Shown here in pieces: positions 1-7,422 of a DNA stretch of 11,110 nt (positions are counted from its first letter, which is position 1; every line of letters begins with the position of its first letter). The position numbers were made by a program, and so were the translations under genes. The notes beneath the pieces were generated by a model. It was not told where the DNA came from, made no database searches, and saw nothing but the letters and a program-made list of their open reading frames with translations. The stretch is taken from positions 1 to 11,110 of the forward strand of contig JBOGWA010000019.1 of NCBI GenBank assembly GCA_050693155.1. Reading direction: 5' to 3'. Source of the DNA: JBOGWA01 sp050693155. GTDB taxonomy: Bacteria > Actinomycetota > UBA4738 > CALAEC01.

Positions 1-1067
1 CGCTCGACCGGGAACTCCTTGATGTAGCCGTAGCCGCCGAAGATCTGGACCGCCTCGAGCGCGTTCTGGACCGCGACGTCGGCGATGTGATGCTTGGCGA
101 TCGACGCCTCCATCATGTGCGGGCGACCTTCCTGCTTCAACCAGGCTGCGTGGTAGAGGACCCAGCGCGCCGTGTTGATGTTGATCCGCATCCGGGCGAG
201 CTTGTCCTGGATCATCTCGAACTCGGCGATCGCCTTGCCGAAGGCCTTGCGTTCCTTGACGTAGTCAAGACACCCGCGCAGCTGCGCCTCCATCCCGCCC
301 AGCGACGCCGCGACCATGACCGTGCGCTCCCAGTCGAAGCACTCGAACGCGACCTTCCACAACGCAGAGCCTTCCGGACCGAGCAGCTGCGACGCCGGCA
401 CGGCCATGTCGGTGAAGTGCAACTCGGACGTTGGTGACGAACGGTTCCCGCTCTTGTCCAGGTGCTTGCCGATCTCGAGGCCGGGCGTGTCACGCTCGAC
501 GATGAAGCAGGACATGCGCTGACCCGAAGCCGCCTCCGGATCGGTCACGGCGACCACGCTGATCACATCGGCGATCGGGCCGTTGGTGATGAACGTCTTC
601 GACCCGTTGATCACGAAGTGGTCCCCGTCGCGGCGAGCCGTCGACTTGATGCCGGCCGCGTCCGATCCGGCCTCTGGCTCGGTGATCGCGAACGCGCCCA
701 CCCACTCGCCGCTCGCGAGCTTCGGCAGGTACCGCTGCTTCTGCTCTTCGGTGCCGAATCGGAGAATTGGCGGCGATGCCATCTCGGTCTGCACGGCGAT
801 CGCCATACCGACGCCCGCGGATCCGATCCTCGCGAGCTCCTCAGCGAGGACGATCGCGTGGCCCCAGTCCCCTCCCTGGCCGCCGTACTCCGGCGGGAAC
901 CGGAGACCGAGGTAGCCCAGATCACCCATGCGTTTGAAGATCCAGTCGGGGAAATCGCCCTCCCGTTCCCAGTCGAGGGCGTGCGGCTGGAGCTCGGTCT
1001 CGACGAATCGGCGGATCTGCTGGCGGAGCTCTTCGTGCTCCTGGGTGAACAGCGGATGCAGGCTCAC
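1..1067 (-). CDS. Acyl-CoA dehydrogenase, 3' end cut by window edge
   Basis: FAD-dependent alpha,beta-dehydrogenation of an acyl-CoA thioester, in fatty-acid or branched-chain acid breakdown; the exact substrate cannot be read from sequence. 355 complete codons are visible from a GTG start; family members are usually about 380-390 residues, so only the C-terminal tail is missing. An N-terminal helical domain (about 1-118) is followed by the flavin-contacting motif AFAITEPEAGSD (125-136), the beta-domain stretch FVINGSKTFITNG (151-163), RSSPTSELHFTD (209-220), and the C-terminal motif QIFGGYGYIKEFPVE (341-355). Glu257 in FDWERT aligns by eye with the catalytic Glu of isovaleryl-CoA and long-chain dehydrogenases; the alternative Glu near residue 366 used by short- and medium-chain enzymes would lie outside the window. 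The gene starts 10 bp after the adenylate cyclase stop, with no clear Shine-Dalgarno, so it is probably the distal gene of that operon. Family certain; substrate unknown. Confidence 0.93.
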   Translation of the reverse strand, partial: MSLHPLFTQEHEELRQQIRRFVETELQPHALDWEREGDFPDWIFKRMGDLGYLGLRFPPEYGGQGGDWGHAIVLAEELARIGSAGVGMAIAVQTEMASPPILRFGTEEQKQRYLPKLASGEWVGAFAITEPEAGSDAAGIKSTARRDGDHFVINGSKTFITNGPIADVISVVAVTDPEAASGQRMSCFIVERDTPGLEIGKHLDKSGNRSSPTSELHFTDMAVPASQLLGPEGSALWKVAFECFDWERTVMVAASLGGMEAQLRGCLDYVKERKAFGKAIAEFEMIQDKLARMRININTARWVLYHAAWLKQEGRPHMMEASIAKHHIADVAVQNALEAVQIFGGYGYIKEFPVE

Positions 1068-1077
1068 AGGCCGAAGT

Positions 1078-2352
1078 TTACTGCCCGACCGCGCTCGCCC
1101 GAACCGCTTCCTCCCGTCGGCCGATCATCAGATAGGCCACCATCGTCCCCGAGCCCTTGACGCGAAGAAGGCGCCGGCGTTTGAACCGGTACGCCTCGAC
1201 GAGCCGCTCGTAGGTCCGTTCCGTCACCTGTGCCTTGCCCGGAACGCCGCGCGATTGCATGTGGCTCGCCGTGTTCACGGTGTCGCCCCATACGTCGTAG
1301 GCGAGCCGGCTTTTCCCGATCACGCCGGCAACGACCGGCCCGGTGTCGATCCCGATCCGGAGTGTGAGCTCCTGGCCGAGCAGGTGAGCGAGCTGCTCGA
1401 CCTCATCGAGCATGTCGAGGGCGAGCTCGGCAATCGCGCTTGGGTGATCCTCACGTGGCCCGAGGAGGCCGCCGGCCGCCATGTAGGCGTCGCCCACCGT
1501 CTTGATCTTCTCGAGGCCATGAACCTCGACGAGTCGATCGAAGGCGGAGAACACCTCGTCGAGGATCTCGACGAGTCGCTCCGGCGGGACACGCTTCGAG
1601 AGTCGCGTGAAACCGGCCAGGTCGGCGAACAGGATCGTGGCGTCACCGTGCAATTCGGCGATGACCCCGTCCTCATGCTTCAAGCGCTCGGCGATCGGTT
1701 CGGGGAGGACGTGCCGGAGAAGATGCTCGGCGCGCTCCCGCTCGGCGTCCAGGGCGTGGAGGATCCGCAGTCGCTCGCCGACCACGAACTGAAGGGCGAT
1801 GAACGACACCGTGGAGAGGCCGCCGATGTTCACGACGAAGAACCCGATGATCACCCCGGCGGGGATGAAGGGAGCCTTGCTCGCGAGAACGCCGTCGAGG
1901 GCTCCAGAGATCGCCGTCAGGGCCGCGAACGCCAGGAACCACGGGAGCGCTCGCTTCGTGCCCTCGAACATCACGACCCCGAGCGGCGCCTGCATCGACC
2001 ACAGAACGATCGCGCTCGAAGCAACGAACCCGCCGAGGGACCAGTGAAGCGCGAAAGGAAGCAGGAGGATCGCCGTCAGCTCGACGATCCGGAAGATCTC
2101 GAATCGCTTCGTTCGAGCGAGGAAGACCAGCGCAACAAGCGCGCCGAACTGACCGGCGCCGGCTAGTGAGGCCGGCACGACGAGGCCCGCCACGCCGTAG
2201 CCGACGACCCAGGGGATCGCGAGAACGATGGTCAGGCCGGTCGCCAGGGTGAGCGTTGCTCGCCGGAGCCGCTCCTCGGCAGGGTCGTCGTCCCGGCTGC
2301 CGACGTAGGCAAGCCGCCGGACGAGACCCTGAAGCCCTTCGTAGACGCCCAC
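1078..2352 (-). CDS. Membrane-anchored class III adenylate cyclase
   Basis: Makes cAMP from ATP at the inner face of the membrane. The 424-residue protein has about six hydrophobic segments in residues 33-191, then a signalling-helix-like linker (about 195-225, with LRHVLPEPIAERLK), then one cyclase domain (about 234-412). This topology and length resemble mycobacterial Rv1625c, which works as a homodimer. Visible catalytic residues: metal-binding Asp244 (ILFADLAGFT) and Asp288 (KTVGDAYM), adenine-selecting Lys284 (EKIKT) and Asp353 (AYDVWG), and Asn360. Lys/Asp rather than Glu/Cys argues for ATP over GTP. The usual transition-state Arg of the NxASRM motif is His364 here (VNTASHM), which could lower activity. 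GTG start 7 bp after the sulfurylase stop, with an AGGCGG stretch just upstream. The C-terminus runs to 10 bp from the acyl-CoA dehydrogenase gene. Family and topology are well supported; activity is inferred. Confidence 0.92.
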   Translation of the reverse strand: MGVYEGLQGLVRRLAYVGSRDDDPAEERLRRATLTLATGLTIVLAIPWVVGYGVAGLVVPASLAGAGQFGALVALVFLARTKRFEIFRIVELTAILLLPFALHWSLGGFVASSAIVLWSMQAPLGVVMFEGTKRALPWFLAFAALTAISGALDGVLASKAPFIPAGVIIGFFVVNIGGLSTVSFIALQFVVGERLRILHALDAERERAEHLLRHVLPEPIAERLKHEDGVIAELHGDATILFADLAGFTRLSKRVPPERLVEILDEVFSAFDRLVEVHGLEKIKTVGDAYMAAGGLLGPREDHPSAIAELALDMLDEVEQLAHLLGQELTLRIGIDTGPVVAGVIGKSRLAYDVWGDTVNTASHMQSRGVPGKAQVTERTYERLVEAYRFKRRRLLRVKGSGTMVAYLMIGRREEAVRASAVGQ

Positions 2353-2359
2353 AAGCCGC

Positions 2360-3541
2360 CTACTCGGCGTTTTCGGCCATCGATGCGATCAACACGTCCG
2401 CGATCTCCGCGCGTGTGAACTCGATGGGCGGCCGCTCGCCCCGGCCGAGCATCTCGCGCACTTTCGTTCCCGAAAGGATCAGTCGATCGTCATCGCCGTG
2501 CGGGCAGATCTTCGTCGTTGCCATGCCCTCGCACCGGTGACACCAGAACGCGTGGTCGAAAAAGAGTGGCGTGATCTCGAGCTCGTCCGGATCGATCTCG
2601 TCGAAGATGCGGTGGGCGTCGAACGTGCCGTAGAAGTCCCCGACGCCGGCGTGGTCTCGACCGACGATGAAGTGCGTGCAGCCGTAGTTCTTTCGGACGA
2701 TCGCATGGAAGACCGCCTCCTTCGGCCCCGCGTAGCGCATCGCGGCGGGGAACACGGAGAGCAGGACGCGGTCCTTCGGGTAGTAACCGTCCAACAAGAC
2801 TTCGTAGCAGCGCATCCGCACGTCGGCAGGGACGTCGTCCTGCTTCGTCTCGCCGACCAGCGGGTGCAAAAGCAACCCGTCGACGATCTCGAGCGCGCAT
2901 TTCTGGATGTACTCGTGCGCTCGGTGGACGGGGTTGCGCGTCTGGAAGCCGACGACCCGGCGCCATCCGCGATCGACGAACGCCCGCCGAGTCTCGGCCG
3001 GTGTCATCCGGTAGTCGCCGAACGAATCGTGTCGCGGCGGGTCGAAAACGCGAAGCCGCCCGCCGACGACCCAGTCCCCCGATCGCATCAGGGCGTCGAC
3101 GCCAGGATGGGACGGGTCGGTCGTGCGGAAGATCGCCTCGGCCTCGACCTCCCTGTCGCGGCGATAGACCTCCTCAATCTGAAGGACGGCCGACGGCCGG
3201 TCTCCGATCAAGAGCGTCGCTTCGTCTGCGCCGCCGATCCGTTTCATCTCTTCGTCGTCGACCGAGAGCGTGATGGGGATGCTCCAGAGAAGTCCCGAGG
3301 CGAGACGCATCTCCTCGACGACCGACCGGTAGTCCTTCTCGGTCATGAATCCGGTCAGAGGAGAGAGCCCGCCGGTGGCGAGCATTTCCAGGTCGGCGAT
3401 CTCGCGGGGGCCGAGCGAGATCTTCGGACCATGTTCGGCGTCCGCGGCGGCAGCTTCCGCTTCTTCTGCCGAAAGCACAAGGTTGACGAGCTCGTCGCCG
3501 TGGGGCGCAATGGGTTCACGTTCCATGTTTGTTCCCGTCAT
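2360..3541 (-). CDS. sat: ATP sulfurylase (sulfate adenylyltransferase)
   Basis: Converts sulfate and ATP to adenosine-5'-phosphosulfate and pyrophosphate, the entry step of sulfate assimilation; it can run in reverse in sulfur oxidation. The 393 residues match the single-chain Sat family. An N-terminal PUA-like domain (about 10-170) is followed by the nucleotidyltransferase domain with the active-site motif QTRNPVHRAHE (200-210), GRDHAGVGDFYG (294-305), and ILSGTKVREML (355-365). A CHRC...CPH cluster (Cys334, Cys337, Cys346, His348) resembles the zinc site reported in Thermus thermophilus ATP sulfurylase. No APS kinase domain is fused, and no cysC, cysH or sulfite reductase gene lies in the window. 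Met1 is used as the start; Met6 (start at 3526) is also possible, with a weak GGGA upstream. The gene is first in a tight group with the cyclase (7-bp gap). Confidence 0.96.
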   Translation of the reverse strand: MTGTNMEREPIAPHGDELVNLVLSAEEAEAAAADAEHGPKISLGPREIADLEMLATGGLSPLTGFMTEKDYRSVVEEMRLASGLLWSIPITLSVDDEEMKRIGGADEATLLIGDRPSAVLQIEEVYRRDREVEAEAIFRTTDPSHPGVDALMRSGDWVVGGRLRVFDPPRHDSFGDYRMTPAETRRAFVDRGWRRVVGFQTRNPVHRAHEYIQKCALEIVDGLLLHPLVGETKQDDVPADVRMRCYEVLLDGYYPKDRVLLSVFPAAMRYAGPKEAVFHAIVRKNYGCTHFIVGRDHAGVGDFYGTFDAHRIFDEIDPDELEITPLFFDHAFWCHRCEGMATTKICPHGDDDRLILSGTKVREMLGRGERPPIEFTRAEIADVLIASMAENAE

Positions 3542-3560
3542 CGCGTGGGACGGTGCAGGC

Positions 3561-3589
3561 AGGATACCGCTCCCGACGCAGGCTTCACG
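3561..3589 (-). promoter_or_regulatory. Weak candidate promoter for sat
   Basis: In the 57-bp gap between the DUF2993 gene and sat, the minus strand reads GTGAAG (3589-3584), 17 bp, then TATCCT (3566-3561). The -10 fits TANNNT well; the -35 matches consensus at only three positions. A transcript from it would begin near 3554, about 13 nt before the sat ATG. This would let the sulfurylase-cyclase-dehydrogenase group be transcribed apart from the MMPL genes, but read-through from upstream is equally possible. Confidence 0.28.
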
Positions 3590-3598
3590 ACGCCGCCG

Positions 3599-4339
3599 TC
3601 ACACCTGCAGAAGGGTTTCCGAAATGTTTACCGTAAGGACGGCCAGGCTGTCGGTCACCGTGATGCTCTCGTACGCCACGCCGTCGAGCACGGGGGGGAG
3701 CGGCACGCTGAAGGCAAGGGCTTCCTCGGAGATCGTGATGTTCCCTTCGATCTTGACCCGGTCCGGATCGAACACGAGGGACGAACCCTCGAGGCGCAGC
3801 GTCCCGAGGCCCGTGGCCACCGCCTGATTCGTCCCGACGGCCACCGAGGTCGTCGTTCGCACCCGGGGACCTAGGAACTCGACTTCGATCGGGTTTCCTT
3901 GTTGCTGAAGGAACGCCGTGAACGCGATGTCGCTCACCTCCGCCCGGCCGCCTCCCCCGCCGGCGACCACGACGGTGTCGGTGTCACCACTCAGCAGATC
4001 GCCGATCTCGAAGCGCACGTCCTCGAGATCGAGCGCGACGGTCTCGAATTCCAGACCGCCGGCGGCGAGTCCCCCCACGTCGATCGAAACGGAGGAGAAC
4101 TCCTCCCGAACGACCTGATAGGTGAACGGGGTCCCCCCGAGATTGAGATCCGGCTGGGCCGGGAGTCCGAGGGAGTTTTGAATCACGCTCGAAAGCCAGC
4201 TCTCGGTCCAGAACCGAAGACCGAAGTCGATCGCGGCCAGGACGGCGACAAACGTGATCGCGACCGCGACGAGAATCCGGCCGCGCCGCCGCCGTCGCGG
4301 CGGGGGCGCTCCCTCCCCCGGAATCGGGATCGGCTCCAC
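3599..4339 (-). CDS. DUF2993 / LmeA-like lipid-binding membrane-anchored protein
   Basis: A 246-residue protein with an Arg-rich cytoplasmic start (RRRRRGR, 15-21), one membrane anchor or uncleaved signal (about 21-40), and an extracytoplasmic beta-rich domain. That domain shows the DUF2993 pattern: a GGTPF-type motif (68-72), a hydrophobic helix region before it, then repeated short beta strands and a LEDVRF segment (105-110). Mycobacterial LmeA, a member of this family, binds phospholipid and supports lipomannan elongation; the exact role here is unknown. I chose the GTG at 4339, 11 bp after the upstream MMPL stop. An in-frame ATG at 4387 would add 16 residues (MVVVALPSNHAVGSRA) overlapping the MMPL gene and is less likely. 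The open frame extends further upstream only as the antisense-like shadow of the MMPL gene. Its position directly after two MMPL halves suggests a partner in envelope lipid handling. Confidence 0.8.
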   Translation of the reverse strand: MEPIPIPGEGAPPPRRRRRGRILVAVAITFVAVLAAIDFGLRFWTESWLSSVIQNSLGLPAQPDLNLGGTPFTYQVVREEFSSVSIDVGGLAAGGLEFETVALDLEDVRFEIGDLLSGDTDTVVVAGGGGGRAEVSDIAFTAFLQQQGNPIEVEFLGPRVRTTTSVAVGTNQAVATGLGTLRLEGSSLVFDPDRVKIEGNITISEEALAFSVPLPPVLDGVAYESITVTDSLAVLTVNISETLLQV

Positions 4340-4350
4340 CGCGCGCGAGC

Positions 4351-6267
4351 CTACAGCATGATTCGACGGGAGGGCCACCACGACCATCGCCCGGCGAGAA
4401 CCGCGATCGACGGAACGAGCAGACTCCGAACGATGAACGTGTCGATCAAAAGACCGACGCTCGCCGCGAACCCCATCTGTACGAGTCCACCCAGCGACGA
4501 GGGAAGCAGCGCCGCGAACGTCCCCGCGAGGATGAGCCCGGCAGACGTGATCACGTGCCCGGTGGCGGCGAGGCCACGGGCCACCGCGCGCTTCGTCGAG
4601 TGGCGCCGCGTCTCCTCCCGGATGCGGGTCGTCAGGAAGATGTTGTAGTCGGCCCCGAGCGCGACGAGGATCACGAACAGAAACGACGGAAGCCACCACA
4701 CGAGTCCTTCCTCGCCGAGCAGCCCCTGGAAGACGAAAGCGGTCAGACCGAGCGTCGAAGCGAACGAGAGCAGAACCGTCAGGACCATGTAGATAGGGGC
4801 GATCAGGCTCCGGAGCAGGATGACGAGGACGAGGAAGATCCCGAGAACGACCACCCATGTGATCGTTCTGAAGTCGCGACCGGCGACCTCCTCGACATCA
4901 GCGAAGAAGGCGGTGGGTCCGGTGACGTGCACGATCGCGTTCTGGAGGGGCGAGTCCCGCAGCGAGAGCGCGGCCACATCGTCGATCTCCCGCGTGGCCT
5001 CGAGCGCCTGCGGACTGTAGGGCTGGACCCCAAACGTCACAAACACGCGAGTCGCCGTTCCCTTCTCGTCGACGAAGAACTCGAGGCGGTTGCGGAGCTT
5101 CGGAAACGCCTGCGCGATCGACGCCGTGATCGCGAGCTCCTCGGAGGGGTCCGGCAGCAATCCGGCTTCCTGTGCCTGGGCGAGGCCGACGGCGAGCGCG
5201 CGACGAAGGAGACGCAGCCCGGGGATGATTCGGTCGAGGCCGTCCACCATCCTCCCCGCGCCGTCCTCGAGCCGGGCAAGGTCCGACTGCGAGGAGACGA
5301 GCCCGGCCTCGAAGGCGGCGAGACCGGCATCGATCTCATCCAGCCCGATCGAGATCCGGCCGAGTCCGTCCACGGCGGCTCCGAGCCCGTCGGCAATCGT
5401 TCGAAGCGTGGGGCTGAGACCCTCGTAGTTCGGATCAACTCGCTCCCCCGCCGGGCAGTCGGGCGGCTGCGGCCCGATGCCGGTCGCGTCCGGACATCGG
5501 CCCGAGACGGCCCCAAGGGCCGTTCCGACGTGCTCGGCCAGTTGCCCATACTCGGGATCGCCGCGGGCGATCGTCGCCTGTCGAAGGTCGGCCCAGGCCG
5601 CCCGGAGGCTCGCAAGGGTCCGGTCGGCCACCTCGTCGGCGAGGGAACGAATACCGTCCCTGGCCTCGGCGAGTCCGTCGCGCAAGCGACCGATGCCCTG
5701 GTCGACCTGCGCCACCCCGTCGCGCAGGGCTCGAATCCCCTCGAGGCCCTCAGCGAGCGCCCCCCGCTGACCAGGGATGCGGGCCGCGACCTGCCGGAGC
5801 GCGCCGCGGATCCGCGCGACACCATCGATGATTCGCCCGAGCCCTCGGTCGGCCCGGGGCAGATCGTCCGCGAGCGAGACGAGGTCGCCGAGTCCGACTT
5901 CCTCCAGGTCTTCGGGGCTCACCCGTCCCGCCGTGGGGCGGGTGATCGAACGAACCTTGGTGACGGCCGGGATCTTTCCGAGGTTTACCGTCAGGAGATC
6001 GATCGCAGCAAAGGTCTCATCTTCCCAGATCGGGCTTTTCGACTCGATGATCACGACCGCGGGCTGGACCTCCCCAGGGTCGATTGAACCCTCCAGCGCC
6101 TGGAATCCACGAACCGAGTCCGCGCTCGATGGCAGCTCTCCGAGCTCGTTCACGGAGCTCTTCATGCCGAGGAGGCCGAGCAGCGGCGGCAGGATGACCG
6201 CGAGCGAGATCGCGAGCGTCACCCACGGCCGGCGGAGCACGAAGTCGGCGAGGCGTTCCCAGCTCAT
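4351..6267 (-). CDS. MMPL-family half-transporter B (C-terminal-half type)
   Basis: RND-superfamily membrane protein, probably a proton-driven exporter of lipid or another hydrophobic envelope component. From the ATG at 6267 it is 638 residues: one membrane helix (about 14-35), a large extracytoplasmic domain (about 36-468), then five helices (about 469-632). TM helices carry GADYNIFLTTR (Asp540-Tyr541), matching the Asp-Tyr pair in TM10 of full-length MmpL3. The extracytoplasmic domain holds glycine-containing heptad-like repeats (about 142-220 and 290-350) like those of YhgE/Pip proteins, and between them a Cys258/Cys271 pair that could form a disulfide. The ATG overlaps the stop of half-transporter A as ATGA, so translation is coupled. 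A GTG at 6294 would add nine residues and a longer overlap; a GGAG lies about 14 nt before the ATG. Substrate unknown. Confidence 0.88.
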   Translation of the reverse strand: MSWERLADFVLRRPWVTLAISLAVILPPLLGLLGMKSSVNELGELPSSADSVRGFQALEGSIDPGEVQPAVVIIESKSPIWEDETFAAIDLLTVNLGKIPAVTKVRSITRPTAGRVSPEDLEEVGLGDLVSLADDLPRADRGLGRIIDGVARIRGALRQVAARIPGQRGALAEGLEGIRALRDGVAQVDQGIGRLRDGLAEARDGIRSLADEVADRTLASLRAAWADLRQATIARGDPEYGQLAEHVGTALGAVSGRCPDATGIGPQPPDCPAGERVDPNYEGLSPTLRTIADGLGAAVDGLGRISIGLDEIDAGLAAFEAGLVSSQSDLARLEDGAGRMVDGLDRIIPGLRLLRRALAVGLAQAQEAGLLPDPSEELAITASIAQAFPKLRNRLEFFVDEKGTATRVFVTFGVQPYSPQALEATREIDDVAALSLRDSPLQNAIVHVTGPTAFFADVEEVAGRDFRTITWVVVLGIFLVLVILLRSLIAPIYMVLTVLLSFASTLGLTAFVFQGLLGEEGLVWWLPSFLFVILVALGADYNIFLTTRIREETRRHSTKRAVARGLAATGHVITSAGLILAGTFAALLPSSLGGLVQMGFAASVGLLIDTFIVRSLLVPSIAVLAGRWSWWPSRRIML

Positions 6268-7349
6268 TTCGCGCGAGCTTTCTCCGCCGTCCACGGCCAG
6301 AACGCCCAGGACCCGAGGATCCTGAGAAGCGCCGGGGTGAGAGTGAGACCCGCGACGAGCGTGATGACGACGGCGATGGCCAACGCGGGTCCGGTCGTCC
6401 GGTAGAGACCGAACTCGGCCACGGATTGGCTCGAGAATCCGACGATCACGGTGGCCGCGCTCGACGCGATCACGGCTCCGACGATCGCCATGGAAGCGAC
6501 GAGCGTGCGCGCATGGTCGATCCGACGGCGACGGACGCGCGCAAGATCCTCCTTGAAGCGGGAAACGATGAAGAGGCAGTAGTCGGTGCCCGCCCCGAAG
6601 ACGATGACGATCATGAACGTCTCTACGAGCGCGGAGACCTGTAGCCCCGCGTCCGCAACGAGGGCGATGACACCTCGGGCGACGGAAAACGCCGCCCCGA
6701 TTGTGAGAAGCGGAATGAGCGGCGCCACCGGGGAGCGGTAGACCCAGAGAAGGATCGCGCCGACGAGGAAGAGGGTGATGATCGTCGTCCGGTGGATGCT
6801 CTCCTCAATCGCAAACGCCTGATCCGCGGCCACCCCCGCGGCCGCCGTCAGGTGGACCCGCATCCCGGTCGGCGCCGCCTCCTTAACGTGCCGGCGGATG
6901 GTCGCAACCGCCGCGTCCGTCTCCGGCTGGAACGGCGGGGTCGTAAAGCCGATGATCATGAGTTGGACTTTCCCATCCGCCGAGGCAAGGATCTCGGCCA
7001 GTTCCGGTCGCGAATACACGGACTGCGTGAGTCGGACGTTGTCGGGGGCGGCATCCGAGCCGAGCCAGGACTCGTTTTCCTTGATGAAGGCCTCATCGCT
7101 CGACGTCAGCCCGGCGTCCCTCCGGAAGACGAGCGCTCCGCTTTGAAAGAGCTCGTCCTCCGGCCAAAGATCGACGAACGCGATCGCGCCCCGGATGCTC
7201 GGGGCTTCTTCGGAAAGAAAGGCCGTCTCGTCCTGGGTGACGACGTCGTCGAGGGGTGGCGCGAGGACCCCGAGAGCCACCGCCAGGCCGATCCACGCGA
7301 GGACGACCACGCGAGCGTGCCGGACGACGAACTGGGCGAGGGCGTTCAC
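6264..7349 (-). CDS. MMPL-family half-transporter A (N-terminal-half type)
   Basis: 361-residue RND-superfamily membrane protein with the layout of one MMPL half: one membrane helix (about 12-31), an extracytoplasmic domain (about 32-186), then five helices (about 187-345). It carries GAGTDYCLFIVSRFKED with Asp256-Tyr257, the same motif as the TM4 Asp-Tyr pair of MmpL3, which is part of the proton relay. The cytoplasmic tail is short (WTAEKARAK) and its stop overlaps the next MMPL gene by ATGA. A full MMPL has 12 helices in one chain; here the two halves are separate genes in the right order, and each has its own clean terminus, so a natural split is favoured over a sequencing frameshift. GTG start with no Shine-Dalgarno, about 7 nt downstream of the likely transcription start. 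Substrate unknown. Confidence 0.88.
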   Translation of the reverse strand: MNALAQFVVRHARVVVLAWIGLAVALGVLAPPLDDVVTQDETAFLSEEAPSIRGAIAFVDLWPEDELFQSGALVFRRDAGLTSSDEAFIKENESWLGSDAAPDNVRLTQSVYSRPELAEILASADGKVQLMIIGFTTPPFQPETDAAVATIRRHVKEAAPTGMRVHLTAAAGVAADQAFAIEESIHRTTIITLFLVGAILLWVYRSPVAPLIPLLTIGAAFSVARGVIALVADAGLQVSALVETFMIVIVFGAGTDYCLFIVSRFKEDLARVRRRRIDHARTLVASMAIVGAVIASSAATVIVGFSSQSVAEFGLYRTTGPALAIAVVITLVAGLTLTPALLRILGSWAFWPWTAEKARAK

Positions 7350-7362
7350 GAGGTCGGCCCGG

Positions 7363-7392
7363 ATGCTACTCAGCCGACTGACCGCCGGTCAA
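7363..7392 (-). promoter_or_regulatory. Promoter of the MMPL operon with overlapping dyad
   Basis: The minus strand shows TTGACC (7392-7387), an 18-bp spacer and TAGCAT (7368-7363), a good sigma-70/SigA-like pair. The predicted transcription start, near 7356, leaves only about 7 nt before the GTG at 7349, which explains why no ribosome binding site is seen. A perfect 13-bp dyad (TGACCG-N-CGGTCA, 7379-7391) covers most of the -35 and the start of the spacer, as expected for a repressor site. The regulator is unknown. Confidence 0.5.
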
Positions 7393-7422
7393 TCGACGGT
7401 TCGGCGAGCGACCGAGCCCCGC

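Noticed and set aside
928..2166. 412-residue plus-strand open frame opposite the cyclase
   Set aside because: Acidic/basic low-complexity product; the cyclase motifs are on the other strand.
2498..3874. 458-residue plus-strand open frame opposite sat
   Set aside because: No recognisable family and low-complexity composition; the opposite strand has the unmistakable ATP sulfurylase motifs.
4388..4858. Upstream extension of the DUF2993 reading frame
   Set aside because: Out-of-frame reading of the MMPL-B gene, Arg-rich and without structure.
4555..6087. 510-residue plus-strand open frame opposite the MMPL-B gene
   Set aside because: Arg/Asp/Pro-rich composition with no domain or membrane pattern; the opposite strand encodes a clear MMPL protein. 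It is a shadow caused by GC-rich third positions.
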